NCBI GenBank assembly: GCA_030149205.1
Contig: JASBSB010000004.1
Span: forward strand, 98,058-162,057
Source: Candidatus Heimdallarchaeota archaeon
GTDB lineage: Archaea > Asgardarchaeota > Heimdallarchaeia > Heimdallarchaeales > Kariarchaeaceae
Direction: 5' to 3'
Length of the DNA: 64,000 bases
Positions 1 to 8,968 of the stretch are shown here, piece by piece. Position 1 is the stretch's first letter. The number at the start of each line of letters is the position of its first letter. The notes beneath the pieces were generated by a model, which worked only from the letters and a program-made list of their open reading frames with translations, searched no databases and was not told the origin of the DNA. The position numbers and the translations under genes are program-made.

Positions 1-79
1 ACATGATGTTTTACACATTTTACCATGTTGTTTTAGCAGTGGTATATGCTTTGATAGAAAACCAACCATTTTAGGGGGC

Positions 80-823
80 ATGTATATGAAAGACTCACTT
101 CAGTACTACTTAGAGAACATAATCATAATTGGGTCTCTTCTAACAGTACTTTTAGTATACAGTTTGACTTGGACATTATTCTATGCAATAAGGCATGATA
201 AAGTAATAGCCTTGATTTTACAGGGGATTCTCATTCTAATGTGGTGGATTCTCTCTAATTTCTTTAACTTCTTTGTTTTTTACACACTCGTTGAGCTGCC
301 AAACCGAATTCTACTAAAAACCAGCGTTCTGTTATTGTTTCTGCTTTATCCATGCGAGTACCTACTTTTCAATAGCTATCCAGACTCGATCAACACTTAC
401 ACTGTTTATCTTGCATTATTTGGTCCATTCCTAATTGCAATTATTGCCATCTACAAAGTGGTTAAAGTTAGAAACAATTTGCAAACCAGATTGGAAAAGA
501 GGCAAGGGTTATATCACTCCACTTTTTTAGCGTTATATTTTTTACTTATGAATCTATTTCTTACTTCAGGGTGGAGGTTGCAAAATGAAAAACTAAGTAT
601 CTATCTATCATTTGAAACCGTTTGGTATTTAGAATTTATAGGAGTAATAATCGTTCTGCTGCTCAACGTCTTGCTCTTCCCAAATACGAAACTTGACATT
701 AATGGTGTCCCTATCTTAAAAGGGTTCGTGTTTCAACTCTCTTCTGATTCAGATGAGGACAATCACTCACCTCCCAAAAATGATGAGGTTCAGACAAGTC
801 AAAGTAATTTTGACCTTGGTTAG
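80..823 (+). CDS. Polytopic membrane protein, unknown function
   Basis: I do not recognise the family. The 247-residue protein shows six hydrophobic stretches (about residues 13-37, 43-72, 77-97, 105-127, 146-165 and 172-204), followed by a polar, acidic C-terminal tail of about 35 residues that is probably cytoplasmic. The ATG at 80 is preceded by a purine-rich TTAGGGGG that can act as ribosome binding site; a second ATG two codons on is also possible. It lies ahead of two more unrecognised membrane proteins on the same strand, so the three may form a unit. No catalytic or binding motif is visible. Confidence 0.6.
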   Translation: MYMKDSLQYYLENIIIIGSLLTVLLVYSLTWTLFYAIRHDKVIALILQGILILMWWILSNFFNFFVFYTLVELPNRILLKTSVLLLFLLYPCEYLLFNSYPDSINTYTVYLALFGPFLIAIIAIYKVVKVRNNLQTRLEKRQGLYHSTFLALYFLLMNLFLTSGWRLQNEKLSIYLSFETVWYLEFIGVIIVLLLNVLLFPNTKLDINGVPILKGFVFQLSSDSDEDNHSPPKNDEVQTSQSNFDLG

Positions 824-877
824 TGTTTAACTTTCAAGGTTCAGCTGTGGTTTCAAAAAACAAGAGAAATCTTTAAT

Positions 878-1990
878 TTGAAAGCATTGAATAATAGCTA
901 TGTGTACACCTGTGTTCATCAGCAAGAATTTGTGTTAGGGTATTCAACACAATACAATTTCAATCAAACTGGATTTCAATATACCAATAACGGCATCACC
1001 AACTTCGTCGACGGGATCAAGGCTGCGGGGGAGTTCATCGTCAACACAGTATTGACAGCCCTGATTGATATGACCATCTTTGTGATCAAGAACATCATAG
1101 ATGGACTTGTTGAGGTCGTGAAAAACCTGTTGCCCACTCTTCCCATATCTAAGACTCCCTCAGGTTACAAGATAGGGTCAGTTGCCATTGATATCTTCCG
1201 GGAGGGATTAGAGCTAAAGCTGAGGGTTGATAGGATGACCTTAAACTTCGGGACATTTTACTTTGGTGCACCGATAGATGTCGAGACATTGGGGATAGAG
1301 AACCCCAACTGGTTGATCCTAGGGCTATCAGCCCTGCAGACCGTGTCAATCCCATTGATCATGGTCTTGGATGCAACCGGTAGAAAGGATGCCTCTAACA
1401 CTGCAATGATTGCCAGTCTTGTCCTGTTCTCCCTGGGCATTCTCCTGAATAGTTATGTGGTCTTGAGCAACAACTCCTTGGATAAACAGACCAGAAAGGA
1501 TTTTTCAAAAGGATTAGGCTTGTTTTTAATCTTTGGAATTATAATCCCTGATATCTTCATCTTTGGAACAAACTCAAAAAATCCTCGACATAAAGGAAGA
1601 ACTATAAGTGAAAATATTAAATCTATTGGTTTTCCAGCAACATTTTTAGGTACTCTGTTTAGAAATTTGAATGCTGCGTATTCTTCAATTTGGGTTTCCT
1701 TAGGTTTTGCTCTTTGGGATTTCTTTAACAGTATCATATTAGATTCTGAAAAAAATCTTGAAAAACGATTTGAGGAAATTATCATTTTAATTCTTAATTT
1801 AGTAATTGTTTCTTCAACATTTTTACCAGCTATAAATAGAGCAATTCAGAAATCAACAGAGATCCCAGGGAGTAAATTTGGGTCACTTAGAGGGATGAAT
1901 AAGGTTCATCAGTATGTAAAATTCCAACTTATTATTTCATTCATATTGATTTTGGTGCTTACCCTCATGGAGTCTTGGTTAATAAAATAA
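878..1990 (+). CDS. Membrane protein of mosaic composition, unknown function
   Basis: Unrecognised 370-residue protein. Hydrophobic stretches lie near residues 50-85, 145-167, 174-198, 208-230, 255-285, 297-320 and 348-366. The start is uncertain: position 878 is a TTG with no clear ribosome binding site, and no early in-frame ATG exists, so the true start may be a downstream GTG. Composition is odd. From about base 990 to 1495 the gene uses many codons ending in G or C, then changes abruptly to AT-rich codons up to its stop. This suggests recombination or a transferred core joined to local sequence. It lies between two other membrane-protein genes. Confidence 0.5.
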   Translation: MKALNNSYVYTCVHQQEFVLGYSTQYNFNQTGFQYTNNGITNFVDGIKAAGEFIVNTVLTALIDMTIFVIKNIIDGLVEVVKNLLPTLPISKTPSGYKIGSVAIDIFREGLELKLRVDRMTLNFGTFYFGAPIDVETLGIENPNWLILGLSALQTVSIPLIMVLDATGRKDASNTAMIASLVLFSLGILLNSYVVLSNNSLDKQTRKDFSKGLGLFLIFGIIIPDIFIFGTNSKNPRHKGRTISENIKSIGFPATFLGTLFRNLNAAYSSIWVSLGFALWDFFNSIILDSEKNLEKRFEEIIILILNLVIVSSTFLPAINRAIQKSTEIPGSKFGSLRGMNKVHQYVKFQLIISFILILVLTLMESWLIK

Positions 1991-2009
1991 ACACCTAGGA
2001 GTGACTAGA

Positions 2010-2723
2010 ATGCGAAGTGAAAAGGTAATTATATTTTTAGACGAGTTTGTTAGTTCTTTGCTGGTTATAATCGAGATTGTGATCCTTTTATTTCTGGTGT
2101 ATTTTCACAGACCTTTTATAATTGTATTTGGGAGCTATTTTGTTTTTAAATCAATATTTGTTTTACTGTTGTTCAAATTTATTTTTTCACATAAATCATG
2201 GTTAGTAGAACAGGGGGTCATTCATTCCGTCTTTATAGATGCGGTTTTTCCAGTTATTTTATTAGTTTCCCAGTTTGTCTTATTTGTATTTTATATGAAT
2301 TATATGCTTAATACTGGGATCTATTTACTGATTAACGTGATAATCGTAATACTTGGATCGAATTATTCTAAAATAAACCCAACAATGTTTTACTTTTACC
2401 TCTCAACAACGAATCCTATTGAATATCTTAGAGAATATAGAATTGATACAAAAATAGATTATATGATCATCTTACGTGCAAGTCTTCTTTCTTTGATAGC
2501 GTTTTCGGCAATTGTGAGTTTGATTGCCGTAAATTCAAATTTCAAGTGGATTCAAGTCAATACAATTTTTGAATTCATTGCTTCACTAGGGATATTCTTC
2601 TTACCCATACAAAATTATCGAGATCGGCTCATAAATCAAAGATATTACAAACTGATGAAAAAGCTAAGTAAAGGTGAGGAACCAGTGGAGTTTTGGAGAG
2701 CAAGGTGGAGGTTGCGGGGTTAA
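2010..2723 (+). CDS. Membrane protein, unknown function
   Basis: About 237 residues with roughly six hydrophobic segments and a basic C-terminal tail (W-R-A-R-W-R-L-R). I chose the ATG at 2010 because an AGGAG sequence at 1997-2001 lies at the right distance ahead of it; a GTG at 2001 would overlap that ribosome binding site. It follows the preceding membrane gene by about 20 bases and is probably cotranscribed with it. No known domain is visible, and the function is unknown. Confidence 0.55.
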   Translation: MRSEKVIIFLDEFVSSLLVIIEIVILLFLVYFHRPFIIVFGSYFVFKSIFVLLLFKFIFSHKSWLVEQGVIHSVFIDAVFPVILLVSQFVLFVFYMNYMLNTGIYLLINVIIVILGSNYSKINPTMFYFYLSTTNPIEYLREYRIDTKIDYMIILRASLLSLIAFSAIVSLIAVNSNFKWIQVNTIFEFIASLGIFFLPIQNYRDRLINQRYYKLMKKLSKGEEPVEFWRARWRLRG

Positions 2724-2849
2724 TAATCACCAATCACCTACGGAAATCAGTTTTTTAAATTCAAAAGTTGGATCTGTCTTTGAACTTTCTGTATTTTTTT
2801 GTGATCTTAATTTTAGTAGCAAAGAAATTACTCCTCTGAACCAAAAATT

Positions 2850-2960
2850 CTAAATGAAACAATCAACCTTCTTCAACAAAATTTTTATGGAACTCATACC
2901 ATCTTTTGAGTCATCAATCCCAGCCACGGTTAGGTGACCAAGTTCACTCTTTAGATTCAA
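2850..2960 (-). CDS. Possible short ORF or gene remnant
   Basis: The 277-base gap between 2723 and 3001 holds one short reading frame on the minus strand, about 36 codons from a TTG. Its composition looks like real protein (SELGHLTVAGIDD near the N-terminus, a basic LLKKVD near the end). It lies just downstream of the nonapeptide-repeat gene on the same strand. It could be a tiny gene, a decayed fragment or chance; the plus strand also carries a 27-codon frame here. Low confidence. Confidence 0.15.
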   Translation of the reverse strand: MNLKSELGHLTVAGIDDSKDGMSSIKILLKKVDCFI

Positions 2961-3000
2961 AAATTTTCAATGGTGATTAACTGATTGATTTGTTGGGACT

Positions 3001-3279
3001 TTAGCTGTCAATCTTATTCAGCAGTTCCTGAAGAGCCTGCTTGACCTCTGGGCTAATTTTCTTGGGATCAATGCTTTTGACCAGTTTCTCCAATCCCACT
3101 GTGTCAACCACCTTCTCCAGTCCCACTGCATCAATCAGTTTCAGTCTCACTGCATCAACCACCCTGTTGATCCCAACCTCCTCGATCACACGCTCCAGCC
3201 CCACCTCATTGATCACCCAAGCCACGCCTAAGAACTCTACTGCCTCCTTGATACTGATTGATTCGGGGTCTGTTGACAT
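3001..3279 (-). CDS. Small nonapeptide-repeat protein
   Basis: A 92-residue acidic/basic helical protein, not assigned to a family. Its middle consists of five tandem units of nine residues (one of eight): VGLERVIEE, VGINRVVDA, VRLKLIDA, VGLEKVVDT, VGLEKLVKS. The pattern V-G-[LI]-x-[KR]-[VL]-[VI] places hydrophobic residues as in short amphipathic helices or a small solenoid. The ATG at 3279 has a good ribosome binding site (AAGGAG, nine bases upstream on the minus strand). Codon use is richer in G and C than in the neighbouring genes. It may be a structural or interaction protein; no function can be inferred. Confidence 0.6.
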   Translation of the reverse strand: MSTDPESISIKEAVEFLGVAWVINEVGLERVIEEVGINRVVDAVRLKLIDAVGLEKVVDTVGLEKLVKSIDPKKISPEVKQALQELLNKIDS

Positions 3280-3554
3280 CGCTTGCCGCTCCTTCTTATA
3301 TAACAGTTAGCTAACAGAGATAATAAACCTGTTCTTTCGTGTTATCGTGTCCTGAATTACCTTTCTTTTCATCTACTCACTGACAATGAGCAGGATCTGA
3401 TTCGTTATAATCTTAATGATCTAACTCAACTAATAGGTGTATCAATCCCTGACATTCATTGAAACCAGTTTACACCTCAAGAGATCCGGATTGATGAATG
3501 TGGGAAATATCAATTCATATCATTTGTGTAGAAGAAATACTTAGGATTAAATAC

Positions 3555-3567
3555 CTAGGAGTCCTAG
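3555..3567. promoter_or_regulatory. Inverted repeat just upstream of a start codon
   Basis: CTAGGA-G-TCCTAG is a perfect 6+1+6 inverted repeat. It lies between a TATA-like ATTAAATA (about 3545-3552) and the ATG at 3576, where a repressor would block transcription start. The half ACCTAGGAGT also occurs at 1993-2002, where it provides a ribosome binding site, so part of the likeness may be coincidental. Confidence 0.3.
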
Positions 3568-3575
3568 TTACCTTA

Positions 3576-4409
3576 ATGATTCTTATACAGGAAGATGGGA
3601 TCAGTTGGTCCGATGAAAATTCCTCAGAGATGTCATCATACCCATTCATTCTCCTCCAACTATTTTTATATCTTGCACTACTCGTCTCTTCCTTTTTAGT
3701 TCTTAATAAATTAAATTTTTCGCAAAATGTTTTGAATATTTCTTTGGAAGTAATGTTGTTGATTACTGGTCTCACTATCCGGAGGCGTTATCTTCATCCT
3801 GACTTTAGCCTGGGATTTAGGTGGACTAACAATTATGATACATTTCGAGGTGTTAGCAGTGATATGAAAATCAAAAAAATTCAGATTATTGGTAGTATTT
3901 TGGTTATGTTGATGCTTCCATTAATTACGATTTTAATGGTTAATTTTGCTGGTGTTGAGGGTATTGATTTGTTTTATACAGCCGTTTTTCATTATGTATC
4001 AATTATTTTAGGGTTAGTAATGTATCCAATTGTAAAGTACGATAAGGGTAAAATGTCAAAAGAAAGTTTGAAGATTGAGCAAAATTACTTTGGGATGAAA
4101 TTTATGTTTGAGGGTTCAACTGATGAGATAAAATTAATAGGTTTGCTTGTTAAACCTGTGGAATTGTTTGAGAATGGGAATATCATGTTATCTTTGTTAT
4201 TGGATCAAGATTATTACTGTGATGTTCAAATTACTCATAGACATGGTCAAGATTCAAAATCTGGAAGAAGAGGTGAAATCTCTCAGATTTTAGACAGGAT
4301 TAAAGATTGGATTGAGACTAATCTTGATGTTCCATTGGAGGTTTTTGGGAATAAAGAAGATTGGAACAGGTATTGGGAGAACAAAAAGCTTGTAAAAAGA
4401 TGGGTATAA
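3576..4409 (+). CDS. Membrane protein with cytoplasmic C-terminal domain, unknown
   Basis: About 277 residues from the ATG at 3576; the frame is open from an ATG at 3498, giving 303. I prefer 3576 because a TATA-like ATTAAATA lies about 25-30 bases before it, as expected for a leaderless archaeal transcript. Four hydrophobic helices follow (SYPFILLQLF..., NVLNISLEVM..., IKKIQIIGSIL..., LFYTAVFHYV...). The C-terminal half is soluble and mixed alpha/beta, ending in a Trp-rich basic stretch (DWNRYWENKKLVKRW). It is not recognised. Confidence 0.5.
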   Translation: MILIQEDGISWSDENSSEMSSYPFILLQLFLYLALLVSSFLVLNKLNFSQNVLNISLEVMLLITGLTIRRRYLHPDFSLGFRWTNNYDTFRGVSSDMKIKKIQIIGSILVMLMLPLITILMVNFAGVEGIDLFYTAVFHYVSIILGLVMYPIVKYDKGKMSKESLKIEQNYFGMKFMFEGSTDEIKLIGLLVKPVELFENGNIMLSLLLDQDYYCDVQITHRHGQDSKSGRRGEISQILDRIKDWIETNLDVPLEVFGNKEDWNRYWENKKLVKRWV

Positions 4410-4782
4410 ATTAAGGTGAAAAGTTTATAGCTAAATACATAGTGAGATATAAACACACAATGAGATATAGTCAAATTTTGGGACTATATATCATATTTTA
4501 TTAATATACTTCAATGTTATATTTCTATGTTATATTTCAATGTTATAATTCAACAAAAATGGTAGAATAAACCTTTCCATATGCCAAGTTTATCTGGTTT
4601 AAAATAAATTCTACCAGCTCATAATTTAGAATAAAAATTTTAATTACCCAGTAAAACTATCATTGAAGTAAGTCAGAATAATATGTATTCCACTATGAAA
4701 CAGTACTGATTATTGTAGATATAAAGTTCACCTGCATTTTCCCAAAACCGAAAGGTATAATTAAATTCAATCAAGTTGAATA
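4410..4782. other. Gene-free AT-rich intergenic stretch
   Basis: These 373 bases hold no convincing reading frame on either strand. They contain two GAGATATA copies (about 4442-4467), the tandem repeat at 4509-4550, and a likely promoter region for the downstream subtilase (GGTATAATTAAA near 4754-4765, about 25 bases ahead of its start). Confidence 0.5.
4509..4550. repeat. Three tandem copies of a 13-base AT-rich unit
   Basis: The unit TTTCAATGTTATA occurs three times in a row with one or two changes (first copy begins TTCAATG, second is TTTCTATG). A fourth partial copy, ATTCAA, follows. Nothing in the neighbourhood shows that it is mobile. It could be a slippage product, a protein binding array or a spacer. 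Confidence 0.55.
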
Positions 4783-6735
4783 GTGTTGAGCTTTATTGAG
4801 AAAAGATTGAGGAATACCTCAAGACAGGGATTGGTTATCCTTTTATTTTTGATTATAACTCTGAGTTTAGGGGGAGGTGGGTTATTAATTGGTTTCTGGC
4901 TCGGGTCCAACTCAAGAAACAAGACAGATACAGGTCAGATAAAGATTGGGATAGTAGATTCGGGATGTGATACATCTCAATCTACACAGGTGAAGGTATA
5001 TGAGGCCTTTACCAACAGAACTTATTTTTATTCACCATCTGATAACTACACTTATGATTTTTTGAATCATGGCTCATTTGTTTGTGAAATCATAATCCAA
5101 GAGACATCGAATCAGTTGATCTATTCAGCAAAGGTGGCATCATTGTTCGGGCAGATCACATTTGCTGGGTTGTATGGGGCAATTAAATGGTTGGTTGAGA
5201 TTGTGGGGGTTGACATTGTAAACCTTTCCTTAGGGGCTCTGCCAACTCAGTCACCTAGATTAGTTGATGTTTTTAGGAACTATACTGAGCACTATGGGAC
5301 TATTTTTGTGTTTTCAACGGGGAATGATGCCAACACTCAGCTTTCAAGTATTGGGAAGGGTCAGTGGCCAGCTCTGCTTCCATGGACTGTTGGGGTTGGC
5401 GCAAGTAAATCAAATCCGTTTATCTTTGCTTCTTATTCTGACTGGGGAAGGACACTTTATGGTTCATATGTTGCAGATTTTACAGCAGATGGTTACTTTG
5501 CCCTGAGTTACAATAATGCAAAGGAGGGTACCTCATTTGCGGTTCCCAGAGTCACTGCAATGTTAGCCAACCTTATGCAGGCATTCAAAACAAGGGGATT
5601 AGCGATCACTCCCTCGACAATACAAACCTTTGCGGTGTTGATGTCTACAGGTTATTCGACTCATCATTTTGATCAGCGGTTGGGTTGGGGGACACCAGTA
5701 TTTCCTGATAAGGTCACTCTGGATAATATAATCTCTATATATAAACATAGGGACACACAGTTCATTTACGGGACAAATGAAACTGAACGAATCACCAGAT
5801 TTTTGGGAGAGAATTTTACGATCTCTTGGAAAGTCACTCAAAATCTGTTAGCAGATTCAATCCAAAGTCTTCCTGACATCTCAGGGAATGGTAGTGTAAT
5901 GTCACAATTAAGGTACAAAGATTCAGGAAATTGGGGGAAAATTCTTCAGATGAGGGTTGAAATTCCTAAAAATACTACATTGGGGAATTATACAAATACA
6001 ATAAGAATGCCAGGGGGTTCACACCTGGATTATACTTATGTGGTTAACGGATCATATACAAAGAAAGTTCTAATAGATAACTCATTAAGTGTTAACGGGT
6101 ACAATCATCAATTTGGTCAGTTATTGTTTTTAAACATGAAACTGAGGTCTGATAATATTTTGCCAGAATTTACCTTCACTAAATCTAACCTCAGTAAGTA
6201 TTCTGATGTGGTCTTGTTGGAACCATATAGTGCAGATTTCACCAAGGAGGAGGGATTTTTCATGAATGCAACAGCAAATGATGCGCAGAGGTACTTTGAT
6301 TTCCTTAAAGCTGGCGGTAAATTAGTGACTCTTTTAGGCGAGGAAAATCAGCTTCCAAAAGAATTTTTAAGACCATTGTTGGAACCATTAGGGTTAAATG
6401 CGAGCTATAATCTACCTTCAATCACAGATAACAAAATAGTGATAGTTAATACCTTTGCAAATTTTGACTTTAGCAAGGGTACAAGGGGAGTGTATGGGAA
6501 TGGTGTAGCATTAAACATAACAAATTCAACGATGGTTACCCCGTTTGCGACATATTTAGACAGTTATACAGACCTAGCAGGAATTCACAGCAGAAAGATT
6601 GTTTTTGGGGGTAATGGGACATTTGGTCTTGGTACATTTTATGTGTATTCAGGTTATGTTGGTCTGACTAACCCGAGGATTGACCCTGCTCAGGGTGACT
6701 CCTATAAATTATTCTTAAAGATTATTTTGAAGTAG
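4783..6735 (+). CDS. Membrane-anchored subtilisin-like serine protease
   Basis: Peptidase family S8. The catalytic triad is visible: Asp59 in KIGIVDSG, His96 in NHGSFV and Ser251 in EGTSFAVP, with the oxyanion Asn181 in FSTGND. One N-terminal hydrophobic helix (about residues 16-42) acts as signal anchor, and no separate prodomain is evident, so the enzyme probably sits outside the membrane. Residues about 330-650 form a beta-rich region with many N-x-S/T sites and a stretch (DVVLLEPYSA...YFDFLKAGGKLVTLLGEEN) like the glutamine-amidotransferase-like domain that follows the protease in some subtilases. Start is GTG at 4783 or TTG at 4786. Its end overlaps the convergent MFS gene by 14 bases. 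A second, larger subtilase lies at 18.3 kb. Confidence 0.85.
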   Translation: MLSFIEKRLRNTSRQGLVILLFLIITLSLGGGGLLIGFWLGSNSRNKTDTGQIKIGIVDSGCDTSQSTQVKVYEAFTNRTYFYSPSDNYTYDFLNHGSFVCEIIIQETSNQLIYSAKVASLFGQITFAGLYGAIKWLVEIVGVDIVNLSLGALPTQSPRLVDVFRNYTEHYGTIFVFSTGNDANTQLSSIGKGQWPALLPWTVGVGASKSNPFIFASYSDWGRTLYGSYVADFTADGYFALSYNNAKEGTSFAVPRVTAMLANLMQAFKTRGLAITPSTIQTFAVLMSTGYSTHHFDQRLGWGTPVFPDKVTLDNIISIYKHRDTQFIYGTNETERITRFLGENFTISWKVTQNLLADSIQSLPDISGNGSVMSQLRYKDSGNWGKILQMRVEIPKNTTLGNYTNTIRMPGGSHLDYTYVVNGSYTKKVLIDNSLSVNGYNHQFGQLLFLNMKLRSDNILPEFTFTKSNLSKYSDVVLLEPYSADFTKEEGFFMNATANDAQRYFDFLKAGGKLVTLLGEENQLPKEFLRPLLEPLGLNASYNLPSITDNKIVIVNTFANFDFSKGTRGVYGNGVALNITNSTMVTPFATYLDSYTDLAGIHSRKIVFGGNGTFGLGTFYVYSGYVGLTNPRIDPAQGDSYKLFLKIILK

Positions 6736-7939
6736 TTTCTGGTGTCGTGGATGCTTTTTCTTTATCTAGGATGAGATAGATTAAGCTTAGAACTGTTTGT
6801 ATAACTAAGACAACTGCAAATAGAACATAGATAGAATTGGTGTAATGTAACAGGCTTCCATACATAATATTCCCGCTCATCAGCCCAACTCCAATGATAA
6901 AGTTCAGGTATCCAAACCCAGTTCCTCTGTTTAAAAGAGAGGTTTCTTCTACAACCTTTACCTTATAAATTGTCTCCTGACTCCCTATAATCACTCCATA
7001 AATTACGGTTACTGCTAAGTATGAATAGATGCTATTAAGCGCAACAAAGAGTAAAGGTAATCCGCTAAGAAATATTACCAAAGCAAATGCATATCCTCCT
7101 ATTTTCCTATAAATTTGAGATACAAAAACAGCAAATATTCCGTCAATAAGTTGAATTGCTAAATACAAAAGAGGGACGATCCATACTTTGATTGTCTGAC
7201 CTGCTGTAAAAAGCAACAACTGAACTGGGAATAAGAAGATGGTACTAAGTCCAATAATCACAATAAATACCTTGAGCTTTCGACTTAGCTGAGGTTTGGT
7301 ACTATCCCCATGGTTCTTTGCGATATGCGCTTGTAATTCTTCATCAAGGGATTTATCAGTTTCTCTATGGTAGAAATAATAAATTGAAGTTATAGTGATA
7401 AAGAGAATGAAATATGGATAGAACATAATTAGAAAGGATGCTTTAATGGTGCTAAGATTGAATAAAGCCAGAGAAATTAAGAGAGGGCCTCCTACCGCAC
7501 CTATCTGATCCAGAGCCTCTGCATATCCGAATGCCTTTGCAGATTCAATATCCTTAGTTAGAATTGAAAAGATTGTCTGTTTTGCTGGTGTTCTTAATCC
7601 TTTTCCAAATCTCTCAGTGAAGATAAAGAGAATGATTAGATCCACAGAATTAAAGATTCCCAATAGTGGGATAGAAATAACCAGTAAATATCCTGTTACA
7701 GTAAAAACCCAATGGAATTTAAACCTATCAACCAGCAGTCCAGAGATGAGTCTGGTGAAATATCCAGTAAAATCAGAAAGCCCAAATATCAATCCTGCTG
7801 CCAACACAGTAAATCCGAGTGATTCAATATAACTCGGAATTATGGATCTGCCGCCTTCATAAATAATGTCACCTAACATCGAATTAATTCCAAACACAAG
7901 AATAATGAAGCTAGGGGAAAGAGGGTTAATTTTCTTCAC
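6722..7939 (-). CDS. MFS transporter
   Basis: Major facilitator superfamily permease of 405 residues with about twelve membrane helices. The N-terminal half carries the typical loop after helix 2 (GLLVDRFKFHWVF, a variant of G-x-L-x-D-R) and RFGKGLRTPAKQT, which resembles the drug/unknown-substrate MFS subgroup with an R-x-G-x-G-x-R loop. Start is GTG at 7939 with no ribosome binding site, probably leaderless. It is convergent with the subtilase and overlaps it. The substrate cannot be told; two further MFS genes lie at 25.1 and 49.5 kb. Confidence 0.8.
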   Translation of the reverse strand: MKKINPLSPSFIILVFGINSMLGDIIYEGGRSIIPSYIESLGFTVLAAGLIFGLSDFTGYFTRLISGLLVDRFKFHWVFTVTGYLLVISIPLLGIFNSVDLIILFIFTERFGKGLRTPAKQTIFSILTKDIESAKAFGYAEALDQIGAVGGPLLISLALFNLSTIKASFLIMFYPYFILFITITSIYYFYHRETDKSLDEELQAHIAKNHGDSTKPQLSRKLKVFIVIIGLSTIFLFPVQLLLFTAGQTIKVWIVPLLYLAIQLIDGIFAVFVSQIYRKIGGYAFALVIFLSGLPLLFVALNSIYSYLAVTVIYGVIIGSQETIYKVKVVEETSLLNRGTGFGYLNFIIGVGLMSGNIMYGSLLHYTNSIYVLFAVVLVIQTVLSLIYLILDKEKASTTPETTSK

Positions 7940-8160
7940 TTCTAAGGAGTTATTGAGATGTTTATAAATTATGTTAGTGGAGGTAATGTTTATTGATAAT
8001 TTTCTTTTGGAGAGGAGTTAGATTTAATATTATTAATTGTAAAAAAATTTCAGGTTTACAAGCTTTTCATGATGGATTTAATTTGAATTGTTCATAAAAT
8101 CAACCAAATGGAATTATTTCTTGAGGTAAAGTTTTATTTGCTTTATTTTTCATTCACTCA

Positions 8161-8859
8161 ATGGTTTTGGAAGCTGTCCTTTTAGATATGGACGGGACAA
8201 TAATTGACCTTGAGAAGAGGTGGGTTGAACCACTTCTATCAATGGTTCGAGAAGTAAAACCAGATTTTGATATAAAAAATGTTGAGGACCACCTAGATGA
8301 GATCATTCTTAAGGCAGGTGGAAAATCAAAGAGGTTAGTGTTTAATACCTTATGGACAGTCACAAAGATAGCGAAATTAACCTTATTTGAGAGATTAAAG
8401 CTGTTTAAGAAAATGTTTTCACAAAAAGAGGTTTTTAGAACCGTAGAATTAATTGACGGTGCAGATGATTTGATTGAATATCTAAAATCTTCTAAGTATA
8501 AAATTGGTATCGTTACCACAGCAGGAGAGAAAACCATGGACTCCTTTTTTGAACGGTATCCAGAGTTTGATTTTATTGAGGTTGTTATTACTCGACAATC
8601 TGTTCACCACACAAAACCTGATCCAGAAGGTGTAAAAAAGGCTTGTAAGTTGTTGGGTGTATCATCTAAGAAAACAGCTCTTATTGGTGATTTACCGACA
8701 GATATTCAAGCAATACATCGAGCAGGTGGAATAGCTATAGCCGTATTGGGAAAATATGGAAATTACACAAAAGGCTTTTTGGATCGTAAAAATCCGGATT
8801 ATTTGGTAAAAGACCTTTTTGAAGTAATAAGTTTGTTAAAAACTCTTGAAAACAATTGA
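8161..8859 (+). CDS. HAD-superfamily phosphatase, phosphoglycolate-phosphatase-like
   Basis: 232 residues with all four HAD motifs: I, LLDMDGTI near residues 8-14 (nucleophile Asp and acid Asp); II, IVTTAG near 118; III, Lys in HTKPDPEG; IV, IGDLPTD. A helical cap lies between motifs I and II (C1 type). The family hydrolyses small phosphate esters such as phosphoglycolate or sugar phosphates; the sequence does not fix the substrate. A TTTATTTTTC box lies about 20-25 bases ahead of the ATG, which suggests a leaderless transcript. Confidence 0.8.
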   Translation: MVLEAVLLDMDGTIIDLEKRWVEPLLSMVREVKPDFDIKNVEDHLDEIILKAGGKSKRLVFNTLWTVTKIAKLTLFERLKLFKKMFSQKEVFRTVELIDGADDLIEYLKSSKYKIGIVTTAGEKTMDSFFERYPEFDFIEVVITRQSVHHTKPDPEGVKKACKLLGVSSKKTALIGDLPTDIQAIHRAGGIAIAVLGKYGNYTKGFLDRKNPDYLVKDLFEVISLLKTLENN

Positions 8860-8968
8860 ACAAAAACTTTGTTCAATAAATAAAATGACAAAATTATGCA
8901 ATAGTTGTTTTACAGAGGTTTTTTTGGAGGGCTATAATTTTAAATAGAATAAAATTATTTTCGTATTT

